Positions 24,081-35,792 of a DNA stretch of 64,000 nucleotides are shown here, one piece after another. Every line of letters starts with the position of its first letter. Positions within the stretch are counted from its first letter, which is position 1. Source of the stretch: Salminus brasiliensis (taxonomy: Eukaryota > Chordata > Actinopteri > Characiformes > Bryconidae); the NCBI RefSeq assembly GCF_030463535.1, contig NC_132880.1:41297842-41361841 (forward strand), read 5' to 3'. The translations under genes were made by a program, and so were the position numbers. The notes below the pieces were generated by a model, which was given only the letters and a program-made list of their open reading frames with translations, ran no database searches and was not told the DNA's origin.

Positions 24081-24975
24081 GTAAGGAATGCACTTTGAAG
24101 GCCTTAAATCCTAATTCCTCTCTCATGAGGCTGAACACGAATCGCGGTAATGTTCAGATGTGTCGGTGCGGCGGTGCAGTCGCTCCGGGCGGATGACAGG
24201 AAAAGGAAAAGCGGCTGGCTTCAGTATGAAACACCGACTTTTACTCCACTTTATTACGTTCATAGCGCTCTGTGCGTTTTCAAACCAGGTGTGGGTTTAG
24301 ACCGATTTTTTCCTTGCTGCAATAAGCAGTCAGAAATGGAGGGATCTATCCGGTAGCGTGACGGGCTGGAAGTTGGGTGTTGTGCCTGCAGACAGGACAG
24401 GAGGGGCCGAGTCACAAGGAACCGACTCCTTGTTCACTCCGCTGCGTTTCATGTATGCACAGATTTCTTTGTTTTCATTCACGTAAATGTACCTTCTCCA
24501 CCTACCGTCCTTCTGTTGTGTCCATGACCCTAAATGATATTATCCTAGCTCAAAAAAACAGCATAGCTCACCGGTTTATAGCATCTTTCTTTAGAAATCT
24601 TCCCTCAGTGTCGCTCTGCTCATTCAGCCTGTGCCGAGAGAGCGAGAGGATATGGGATCTGGCCTACTTCTCTCTCCCAGTGCTAACGCAGATATGACCT
24701 GTTTTCGTCCAGATTGCAGTAGGCTGCGCCTTCATCCTTCATACATCTGATACAGATCAGTTTTTACCCCGAGGCTGATCACGGATGAGCTCTCAGATAC
24801 CCGGCCTGTGTCTCATGTATGTATGTATGTGTATCAAATACTGCCTCTGTCCTTTAAACCCCCTCACTATAAACTGAGATGAGGCACATGATTGCTGCAG
24901 ATGTATAATTGCTGATTTACCAACACTGTGCAGCTCTCCAGTGTTGACCTGATACGTACTGCTAAATAAGGGGAA

Positions 24976-25007
<32 letters not shown>

Positions 25008-25069
25008 TTTGCAGTCATTCCTAAGAAAAGCATCAGGACCATTCTGGACCAACACTGATGTCCTAAATC

Positions 25070-25260
25070 TATTTCAGCCATAACATTAGCACCACTGACT
25101 AGTGGAGTGAAAAAAATCTAAAAAAAAAAGCTCGTTGATGTGATCCATGGAGGTTCCACCTCACTACTTGCAGGACTTACCAAATCTGCTGCTTAAGCCT
25201 TGGTGCCAGATATCCCAGGACACCTTCAAAGAAGGTGGTGCTACTGTTATGGACTGTTAT
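25070..25260 (-). repeat. dispersed fish repeat (family C), other end, inverted
   Basis: CAGCCATAACATTAGCACC, ACTGACTAGTGGAGTG, then CATGGAGGTTCCACCTC and GGTGCCAGATATCCC. The first part is the inverse of the end seen at 580-875. In cap1 intron 1. Confidence 0.55.
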
Positions 25261-27876
25261 GGTTTGATGTACCCATACATTTATAATTCATAACTTTATT
25301 GATCTTGGAGGGAATTGCAGTGTTGTAGCAATACGTGTAATTGCACATAATCATAGAGATATAAGGTGAAAGAAAAGTAAGAATACTGCCTATTTGTTTG
25401 TGTATACATAGATGTGTATATTTCTCACATAAAGCAATATTCCTTTTTTTTTTTTTGTATTTCACTGGATCATTAGTATATTTCTGTGATTTATTATTTA
25501 TTAACCTTAAACCTGGGACTTAATCTGTATGAAGGCAAAATACAGGAAAATATAAAGTTATTATATTTAAATGAATAATGTAAATTAACTAAATTGAGAC
25601 CTTATAGGGTGCTATTAATGTATTTTTTTTAATTTGTCAAATCTAATATGTTAAGTGCTGATCATTTCAAGTTATAATGTGCACATCAGTATATTATCAA
25701 ATGTGTAAAATATGAAGTGCCTAAAGATTATGTAACATTATGTAAATTATTATGCTATGCTAAGCTATGTTGGCCCAAAACTAACACAATATCCACAATC
25801 TAACATGGTCAAGATACAACACCACTGTAGATCTCAAAGGTCATGTACCATTCTGTATCATGGCTCATGGCCATATAAGGTGCTCTGGGTCTAAGCTGGT
25901 TTAATTTGTCTATGATAAAAATTAATGGGTGCATCCCAACTAATTACTAATGTACTAATTACTAATACTAACTAGATTTTGACTATGAAGTTTGTAGTAT
26001 ATATGATGTGTCAAAGTTCAGTGTATTTAAATATACAATATGCATGCTCAGGACTGGTTGGTTTTTGTAGGTGTTTACAATGAACACGATTATCCAATAA
26101 TGCAATGCATAATGCAAAAGGAAACGCTACCAAAATGGGGATGCGTTTTATATTGGACTGCAGTGTTTGTGTTAAATACGCAATTGGGATGCAGTCAATG
26201 ACCTTACAATACCTTTTAAATTTCCCCATGAATGTTAGAGTCGTGTGAATTACGAAGCTAACGTGCTGTCAGCAAGCTTATGGTCCTGCACGTTACTGTA
26301 CAAAAGTAGTAGCCATGTTCTTTTGCTGCTAAAGTAACTTGGGACATTTGACAACCCTTGCTTATGTATTTGTTTGGTATTTTCTGTCTTTCCTCTTAAG
26401 TCACCATTATTTTATTTTCTCAGAGAAATACTTACATTACAACTTGAATTCCTTACATTACAATGTTGTCCATACCACAAACCAGAAGCTGATGTATTGT
26501 TAGATCCATATCAGTAATGCTACTCAAGGATAGTCCTGCTCTAGTACTTTGTCTCCAATGATAAGCCAAGCCTATTCACCTGGTCTTATTTGAATAAGCA
26601 TTCAAGTAGTTTGTTTACTCAACTTTCTCTTGGTGAAGTGAAAGCCTGTAAAATCTAAATGGACAGAGTGCTGGACAGAAGCTGTTTCTGCGTAGTCGTC
26701 TAACTTAGTATTTTGACAAGCTGAAGGACTACAAGTGCTGCAGGGGTAGGTGTGGGTGGATACACAGCACAAGCACAGGGCAAACTTTGACAGTCAGGTT
26801 CTTTGTGTCTACCTGCATTGGCCTGCTGCTGTGTGATCTGTCAGATAATCTGCATGTTCTAATGTGGCTATATAATGCAAATCTTCTCTTCATAGAAGTC
26901 CAACCACGTTCAGTGGAGTCAAATTGGTTAATATGATCTCTGCTAACAGTGGCATTAATATGATTGAGGATGAGTTTCCCTCATGGAATTGAAGGAGTTC
27001 TAATTAGAAGCAGGTGATTTAGTGGCACAGCTGGGTACCTGTGTTTGTCTATGGAGAGTCATTCAGGTGGAGGTTATGAGTCAGCTGCTTGGATTGGTGG
27101 ATCAGGTTACTGTTGCATAATCTCGGTCTGTAGGCTGTGTGTACATGGGGAAGGAAGAGCCTTGGGGAAATAAAGGCCTTGCTGTTTAAAAGCTTCTTAC
27201 ACAATTAGCCATGCAAAGCCACTTTTAGTGTCTCTGTTGCAAATAAAAGATGTTCAGAAGTTGCTGCATATCTAAACGCTGGATTGTGATATTTTTTTTT
27301 TAGGTATATTTGAGGTGGTTTGAGTATGAGGCTACATATGTTTCCAAGAGGCAGGTTCTAACAAATAAGCTTGCAATTACAACACATTTACAGTAGGGAA
27401 GTCTTCTTAGGTAGGATTACATTGCGTGTCTGTTTTGCTATTGTTTATGAGCCTCTTCTGATGCAGAACTAACATAAGTCATTCTGTAACATTTAATTAA
27501 CTTGGGGGGACACTGATATGGGAACTGTGGGCTGATGCCAGTATTTAATAAAATCCAAAAACATTTACTGTAGACGTTGTGTGGAATGTAGAAAGTCTAT
27601 CTGGATTAATATCATGCGGAAATTACACATTTTATAGTTTAAAAAGCAGTATAATTAAAGGTAAGGTAAATTGTAGATATTTTAAGCACCATAGTCCAGC
27701 ATTGTTTTTGTTTTCTACAGGACTACAGTAAATGCATCCTTAAATATTGGTTTAAAATATCAACAAAATCTGATCAGCTGTCCAGTGCCTAATACTTTTT
27801 TTTTTTTTATTGCCGTTTGACCTTTGCCAAAGGCTGCAGATCTCTTTTCAAGTTGATTAGATGTGGTCTAAAGTCA

Positions 27877-28291
27877 TACACTATCTTGATAAAAGTATTG
27901 GGACACCTTCTTATTGTTTCTCCCCAAATTAGGGGTATTAAGAAAAGGCATTTGTCCTGCTTTTGTTGGAGTAACTGTCTCTACTGTCCAGGAAAGCCTT
28001 TTTACTAGATTGTGGAGCATTGGTGTAAGGATTTTATTGTTTCCCAAACGTATTGAATGGAGCACCATAATTTCAAAGAACACTATTCCACTGCTCCACA
28101 GCTCAATGCTTGGGGTCTTCATACCCCTCTACCCCATTAGACATGAGGTGACAATAAGTTCATGTTTATCTGCTCCAGAGAGTCCTATTCTATTGGCTAT
28201 TTGCACATCTGTGTCAGAAGTGGGTGCAACTTAAAATAGCTGCACGCATTCATTAGAAGGGGGTGTCCACAAATATTTAGACATACTGTAT
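27877..28291 (+). mobile_element. cap1: MITE family A, copy 1, in cap1 intron 1
   Basis: Left end TACACTATCTTGATAAAAG, then TATTGGGACACC. The right end GGTGTCCACAAATATT runs to ACATACTGTA, the imperfect inverse. The body includes GCATTTGTCCTGCTTTTG and CTCCACAGCTCAATGCT. Non-coding; three related copies lie in this window. Confidence 0.8.
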
Positions 28292-28398
28292 GTGAACTTG
28301 TCTGTTTAACTGTTCGATCTGACTGTTTAATAGTGATGCTGGTAAACTAATTTATTAACCTGCTTTAATCTGTATTTTTCACTTTCTGTGGTGCAGGC

Positions 28399-31300
28399 AT
28401 GGCAGAGCTGGCAAGTCTGGTGCAGCGGTTGGAGGTGGCTGTGGGCCGTCTGGAGGCCGTATCCGGCGCCGGGGGTGCAGGCGGCTCTGCTGCTGGCACT
28501 GGAGGTATTTCAAACCCAAATACAGTCTTATTCCTTATCATTCCTGAACAACTGTAAGCTGTTTATTGTTGTTGGAGAGCACAGGTCACTTTGCTGCCAA
28601 ACCCAGGCTGTTTTAGGTAGTGGGTCCAGGGGAAAGGCAGGAGTGCATTGGTCTCTTTTTCATAGCTTCACCTTCTACTCTTTCACTGCAGCTGTGTCTG
28701 CATACGTCGAGGCCTTTGATGCCCTGATTTCTGGACCTGTGGCTGAATACATCACTCTAAGTCAGAAGATAGGCGGTGATGTCCAGAAGCATGTATGTGT
28801 CATTGTGCGAATTCTTCAACATGACTGTGCATGCCTTACCATTCGTCAGAAATACAACAGTGTTACTTCTGTCTTTTCGCAGGCTGAGATGATGAAGCAA
28901 GGCTTTTCTGGTCAACGGCAGCTTCTGGTGACTGCTTCCTGCTCCCAGAAGCCCTCTGATGTAAGTTATAGTTCATGTAGTGAAAGTCTTATTCCCTTTT
29001 TTATTTGGACGCTCCTCTTTCTAAGCAACAAAGGTTCTGACAAAGTACTGACAAAGATTTTTCCAGTAATGGAAAAATCCGAGGGGTTCTTTAAGTGGCC
29101 ATGGTCCTATATAGAACTATTGCCCTTTCTAAAGAACTCCTAAAGAGCTTACTGTTTAGTTAAACATTTGCAGCTACTCCAGGTTATTTTGGAGCATTTG
29201 TCCTGTTCCATTCATCATAACATTTTGACACAATGTAAAGAACAACTGCCAGATTAACATTTGTCAAAAGAGTTCTTGCGTGAGTGACAATTTGCAACAG
29301 TCCATCTCTTTTATAATTTATGTGTGTAGGCCACACTTACATCCCTGCTCGCTCCGGTGTCTAAAGTAATCGCGCAGGTGCAGGCATTCCGGGAGCAGAA
29401 TCGCTCGTCTCCGCTCTTCAACCACCTCTCTGCTGTCAGTGAGAGCATTCCTGCCCTAGGCTGGGTCGCTATGGTAAGTGCTCCATGCTTGGCACTGTCA
29501 ACATAGTGTGTCTTTTGTATGTGTGTGTATATGTGGGTGTTTATGGGTTGTCATTTATTTAACCCAGAGTGTAGCTGATTGAAACAGACTATTCATTCAT
29601 TCTGGGAATGTCCTATACAGTGAAACAGTGTGCTTTGGCATTTTTTTTACCTCCTCTTCTGGTTTGGTAACAATGGGCCAGTGTTTCAGCCTAGCAGCCT
29701 GAAGCTTTTGTTGGAAAATTGGAATAGAATAAATTTGAATAGAGTTATGAAGCGCTGATTGAGTGAGTCTCTCTTTGAATTATTTATTCAATTGTCATAG
29801 AGTCATAGAACATGGATGGAGGTTCTTTCACCATTTCCCGTGTGGAATGCAGCATTGAATGCATTGTAAAATCAAAAACCAGTTAAAAAAAAAAAAAAAA
29901 AAAAAAAGATCTGCTGTCTGTCTTTGTTAGTCCCCTAAGCCAGGTCCTTATGTCAAGGAGATGCAGGATGCTGCAATGTTCTACACCAATCGTGTGCTTA
30001 AGGATTACAAGGAAAAGTAAGTTCAAAAATGGCCTTCATCTCTTCACATGAAACTGTATATAGTTTGTGTGTTTTTTTTTGTTTGTTTTTTTTTTCTCTT
30101 TTCTTTTCAAGATGTTTTTGCCTGTAGCTCTTTTATGAACTGTCTTTCATGCCTGCAGGGATAAAACACATGTGGACTGGGTCAAGGCCTACTTGTCCAT
30201 TTGGAGTGATCTGCAGACCTACATCAAGCAGCATCACACCACTGGACTGGTGTGGAGCAAGAGTGTGAGTCAAGAGTCTTGATGCTGGCTTTGTAGGTTT
30301 CGCTGCCTTTAATCTTGCCTGAATAGAGTGTAATAACTACATGTGTAACTGCATGTGCATTGCAGGGTCCCGTCGCCTCAGCCTCAGGAGCTCCAAAAGC
30401 CCCAAGCGGTGGAGCTGCTCCTCCTCCCCCTCCCGGCCCCCCACCTCCCCCCATGGACCTGAACCAATCTGCAGGCGGAGACTCAGGAGCAACCACCCGC
30501 AGTGCTCTCTTTGCCTCCCTTAATAAGGGATCTGACATTACTAAAGGTATTATTGTAGTGGAGGACAAGTGTCTGTGTTGATTCATTTTCAAGCTAATTG
30601 CCTTTATTTCTATAAGCAGTGAGCAGAATGGTTATTGTCTCTAATGTAACTGGCATGTATAATGATGAACTATAACCAATGAAATTAACATGCTATTGGG
30701 TTTTGAAAGTGGCACGTATTTGTGTATATTTATATGTTGTGCCTTTCATAACCCTGTTTTTCTCTTTAACACACATGAAGGGCTGAAGCATGTGTCTGAT
30801 GACCAGAAGACCCACAAGAACCCAGCATTGAGGACTACAGTTCCTGTGCACGCAAGTCCCAAACCCTTCTCCGCTCCCAGACCAACTGCGTCCGCCGCCC
30901 CTGCCCGCACACTGCCCCCAGTGCTAGAGCTGGATGGCAAAAAATGGAAAGTGGTTAGTACAAAAGCAATATTGTCAGTTAACCTCGGTGTTACACTTTC
31001 CTATAATTGGATGTATGTACTTTCCTACTGTTTGTCTTTCCACTCTAATTTCCTAGCTTTCCCCTTTTTGTAATCAACAGGAAAACCAGGAGGGAGCTCA
31101 GGGCCTTGTGATCAATGAAACGGAGCTCAAACAGGTTGTGTATGCCTTCAAGTGCAACAACAGCACTCTGCAAGTAAAGGGAAAAATCAACTCCATTACT
31201 TTAGGTATGAACACTTTACCACTTTCACTTCATGTGGATGTTTTGTGAAGTGTTGATTGAATGCGTTGGAATGTGTTTTTGAGTTGTTTGTTCTGACTTG

Positions 31301-32131
31301 TCACCTTCTCTGTAGACAACTGCAAGAAAATGGGCCTTGTGTTTGATGACGTTGTGGGGATTGTTGAGGTGATCAACTGCAAGGATGTTAAAGTCCAGGT
31401 GTGTATGCTTATGCCCACAGAATGCACGTCACACTTGTTTTGTCTGTGTAATGTTTTTATTTATTTATTATACTTTATATAATTAAGTATAATAAATCAA
31501 TAAAAACATTTTACAAACACCTACTAAAAGACAAATGGTCAACAATCTAGGTCTTTCAGAACAAGCGTGACATGTCTGTGTAAAAAATAATCTAGGTCTG
31601 TGTTATTTAACTCATTTGTACAGTGCCTTTGGGTACGCTGAAAGGTGCAGATACATCTTATTATTATATTTAATTTTATATTTCTTTTATTGCTGTTTTC
31701 AAACAGATGCTGCCTGTTTATCTGAACATTAAATTAGTTTATTTATGCAAATAAGTTAAATTATTTAATATACTTTTGTGTGTGCAGGTTTTGGGCAAAG
31801 TACCAACCATCTCCATCAATAAGACTGATGGCTGCCATGTGTACCTGAGTAAGGATTCTCTATCATGTGAGATCGTCAGTGCTAAGAGCTCAGAGATGAA
31901 TGTGCTGGTGCCTGGCAAGGATGGAGAGTTTGTAAGTGATTTAGAGAAATGTTTAAAAAAAATGCATTCATAAGTATGTGGTGATGTTTCTTGTGGTCTT
32001 ATTCACTTTACTTTTTTTTTTTTTTTTTTTTTCAAACCCTCTTCCAGACTGAGATCCCAGTCCCTGAACAATTCAAAACTGTATGGGATGGCAAGAAGTT
32101 GGTCACCACAGCAACTGAGATTGCTGGATAG
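28399..32131 (+). CDS. cap1: adenylyl cyclase-associated protein 1, 12 coding exons
   Basis: Coding exons: 28399-28504, 28692-28792, 28883-28960, 29330-29473, 29931-30016, 30159-30264, 30366-30546, 30781-30953, 31081-31204, 31316-31398, 31788-31931, 32048-32131; total 1410 nt, 469 aa (human CAP1 475). The N-terminal coiled segment [19 protein letters not shown] is the oligomerisation helix. The helical folded domain follows ([30 protein letters not shown]). Then come a proline-rich run near residues 221-235, a WH2-like actin-binding segment ([14 protein letters not shown]) and the C-terminal CARP beta-helix ([11 protein letters not shown] to TEIAG). The protein recycles cofilin-bound ADP-actin and promotes nucleotide exchange in the cytosol. 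I choose CAP1 over CAP2 from sequence resemblance and from the tail-to-tail PPT1 neighbour, which is also its neighbour in human. Confidence 0.95.
29186..29275. repeat. MITE family B, internal fragment
   Basis: GGAGCATTTGTCCTGTTCC, then ATTTTGACACAATG and AACTGCCAGATTAACA, related to the element at 22419 and the fragment at 36630. Lies in a cap1 intron. Confidence 0.5.
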
Positions 32132-33775
32132 GAGCTCCATGCCCTTTGTAAGACCGCCCCCTTAACCAATGCCTACCTGACTGACTGACCGACCAACCAA
32201 CCAACCAGCCAATCATAAACAAGACTGAAATGCCAACCATGTCCACACTTCCTGTCAGCCAATCACAGCTGTGGCTGTACCTTCCTTCAGCCAACGAGAT
32301 GACTGCTTGCTTTTTGTGGCACAGTCCTTCAGCCAGGGGCAGAGATCAACTCTTCATTCCATTTGATATTGTTAGATAGCACTTCCAAACTAACTAATTG
32401 CCAACAATCCACTTGTTTTGCTACTTTTATTTTTAAGCATTCCACCCAAGCTGGGAAAAAAAATAAAATGTGAACAGCCAAAATGATGCAAAAATTTGTT
32501 TGACGCTCCTTAGTTGTACTGTCTAATTCCTTCAGACATATTAATGGATATGTTGTGTTTGTTTGTTTTTTTTTTTGCTGTATGTGGTCAGGGGCAGATG
32601 TTGGGGTGAGGGTGAGGGGGAGGGAGTCCTTGTGCGTTTTTGTTCTTATATATGCAATTCAGTCCTGAAGCACACATACACCCCTTTCCTCAGACAACTA
32701 TGATTCTACCACTTCAGACATTGACGACGACTTTCTAGAGATAATGATTAAGGTTTGTGTCATCACCCACCTTTGATGACTGATTAAAGAAAAAGACGTT
32801 ATGTGCAGGACCACAGTCTTTTCTATCATAACACAGAAGCAAAATTGATCGTAATGATTGTGGCAGTATGAACAAAACTTGTTTCTTTCCATTTTGCAGT
32901 ATATTCCAGAACACACAGCACTGTAAAGATAAATGCCATTGCATATAATATAAAATAAAAGGTACCATTAAAAATGGGAGTGTTTTTATTTTAAAAAAAT
33001 TGTCCTTGCAACTTATTTTATTCCAAAAAACTGGATGTTTAACATTTATACGGTTACAGAATTAACTGTTGATTTAAGCTGTCCATGATGGTGTAGCTGA
33101 ACAGAACTGCCTCATGTGATAGCTGCTGAGTTATTCCCTGTGATGGTCAGTATACCACACTGTATAGACAGAAGTTTTTTGTTTTCCAAGTAGATTTGTA
33201 TAAACGTTCACCACAGGCTTTTACCTATCCATCATTTTGAAGCCTTTTCCTCTTCTAGCACTCAGGCCATGTGGAAATTCTTTTTTTTTTTATCATTTGT
33301 CTTTTTAGTTGTTTTTTTCTTATTTGGTCAAGAATGAAAATTCTGCTCATTAATACTGGAGGAAGATATCATTAAAGTCGTAAATTTAATGTCACTTCTG
33401 TGTGTCTTTTACTTTTTGTGGTGTAAGGATCTTGTGTCTGTGGCCATTTTTAAATATTTAAATTTTGTGTTTAACATTGCTATTTAATGAGAATGTGTTG
33501 TGGATAATAGCACAGTGTTGGGAAACAGAGCTGTGAAACTACGTTAAAAGTCATTATGGACCAGTAGAAGAAGCTGCCGTTGCATGTGTAGTAGCTGCTG
33601 ATACAACACTCTTGGACTTTAGCACTACAAGACAGAGCAGCGCTGAGTGAAGGTTGTCTTGAAAGACCTGTTTGTGTGAACTGCACCCAGCCTGCTTACA
33701 GCCCTTTTACAATACAGTACATACAGGTCAGCTTGCTTCTGTAACATAATAAAGAATGAGATCAATTCTGTTGTA
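32132..33775 (+). other. cap1: cap1 3'UTR region with candidate polyadenylation signals
   Basis: No coding sequence. AATAAA occurs at 32462-32467, 32954-32959 and 33748-33753, each a possible cleavage signal for cap1. The stretch just after the stop contains CCAACCAACC-type short repeats. The ppt1 polyadenylation signal on the other strand is at about 34267-34272, so the two 3' ends are separated by at most about 1.8 kb. Confidence 0.5.
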
Positions 33776-34266
33776 ACACTAAAATAATTATGGGATTTTT
33801 AGAGCGCTAAGAAACAAGTTGTCAATTTTATGATCAACTGGTACCAAACCAATAGAAATCCTAAATACAATATTGCAACACGCTGAGCTTTGGTCTTACT
33901 TACATAGAAGTATAAAAACATTTAGCCCACAAAAATAAATGTTCCTCTAAAGAATGCAGTTTACAAATGTGTGTTCTGGTCCACATTTTGTACCATTTAA
34001 TAACCTCAAAGTACAAGTATGCGACTGCTATGTTTTGGTTTAAAATTCCAGAAGACACATTAAACTGCTTAAAAAGAGTGAAACTGACTTCTAAAAATCT
34101 GCGAAGCTTTCATAGAGGTAAACATCTGGCTAATGAGCCTTATTCGGGCTTACCCCTAAACCACTCAAGCATATCACTTGCCCACTGCTGAACCCCCTCA
34201 CCTCACACATCCAAGAACAGGAACATACATGAAAACCAGACACAGTCAGGTTCTTAAACTTTACAT

Positions 34267-34272
34267 TTTATT
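34267..34272 (-). terminator. ppt1: ppt1 polyadenylation signal
   Basis: TTTATT on the + strand reads AATAAA on the - strand, about 235 bases after the ppt1 stop codon. It is the first canonical signal downstream of the gene. Confidence 0.6.
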
Positions 34273-34505
34273 TGTTGAAATTAGAAAAGAAGACCATAAT
34301 CAGTGACTCCCGCAAGATTGATAAATCCAGATCAGCATAATAAAACAAAACTAGATCAGTGCAATAAAATGAAAGTGAACTGGCTTATAATCAGTCTGCA
34401 AAATGTCATTAGATTCGGAGGCATAAGTAAGTGCAAGAGTGCAACAGTAGAGCATGGCTGTATATTGCTTCTGCGTCTGTTCTCTTCATTATACCTGCCC
34501 TGGCA

Positions 34506-35756
34506 TTAGCGTATGTAGGGAAGTAACTTGGCATTGAACCACTCGCGAGTGAACTGTAAATGATCTCCCTCAGTAGCAAGGAACACCAGCTTCCCCGCTT
34601 TATCCATTTCTGCCAATCCTAGACGATCCTGCAAAACAACAGGACACGCTGCTAACTTCTAGGCTTAAATTTCACCCACTTAAGCGAAACAGGTTGAACA
34701 GAAGCTCTCTAGTCTCCACTTCTTAAGGCAGAAGCACATTCTCGAGTTCTCTCTCCATCTTGAACGTATTTCATCACGGGTGAATATGTAGGATATTTTT
34801 AGAACGACCGTGAACAGCTCTCACCTCTTTATATAGAGCGCTTTCCTGTAGAGTTTCAGTCTCCTCAGCCTGACCAGTCTTGAAGAACCCAAACCACTGA
34901 GAATGTAAAACATTTTGTTAGCAAAGATCTTCATCACTGAAGACGAGTTTAAATGAACAGATAAGAACAGGAGAATTTGTTACCTCAGAGACCACAGGGT
35001 CCACTATACTGTCCTGTAGGAACTTAACCATCACAAACTTCTCCAAAGACATGAGGTTCTTCTTGTACGTCTGATTCACCACCTTTAAGAAAGGGTAACA
35101 GATGTTGTTTTATCCTGGACAAGCATTCCAACCTAATATACTAATAATTACGTAAATAAAATTCCACCTCCTTATTTCTATACTCATAGACCATTATGTC
35201 AGCTCCACTTACAAAATAGGAGCACTTTGTAGTTCTATAATTCCAGGCTGTAGTCCATTTTTTTTTCTCCATACTCTTTTTCGTTCTTCAATGGTCAGGA
35301 CCCCACAGGACCACCGCAGAGCAGCTATTATTTGGGTGGTGGGTTCTCAGCACTGCAGTGACACAGACATGGCGGTGGTGTGTTAGGAGTGTGTGCTACG
35401 CTGGTACGAGTGGATTAGACACAGCAATGCTGCTGGAGTTTTTAAACACCTTAGCATTACTGCTGGACTGAGAACAGTCCACCAACCAGAAATATCCAGC
35501 CAACAGCGTCCTGTGGGCAGTGTCCTGTGACCACTGATGAAGCACTCGAAGGTGACCAACATGAACTGTGCAGCAACAGATGAGCTTCTCTCTCTGACAA
35601 GGTGAACCAACTAGGTAGGAGTGTCTAATAGAGCGGGCTTTGAGTGCACACAGTGTTAAAAATCTCCAGCAGCACTGCTGCGTCTGACTCACTCGTACCA
35701 CCAGCACAACACCACCATGTCATTGTCACTGCAGTGCTGAAAATGATCCACCATCC

Positions 35757-35792
<36 letters not shown>

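Larger units (their letters stand above)
24081..28396. other. cap1: cap1 intron 1
   Basis: No exon found. Contains a (GT)n(TA)n at ~24975-25008, the family C repeat at 25070-25260 and MITE family A copy 1 at 27877-28291. The rest is AT-rich without recognised features. Confidence 0.55.

Noticed and set aside
28388-29143. 251-codon open frame at the start of cap1
   Set aside because: A continuous reading through intron sequence; the cap1 exons inside it are explained by correct splicing in their own frames.
28399-32131. CAP2 as an alternative name for the cyclase-associated protein
   Set aside because: Wording in the N-terminal and CARP domains is closer to CAP1 as far as I recall both, and the convergent PPT1 neighbour is the CAP1 arrangement.
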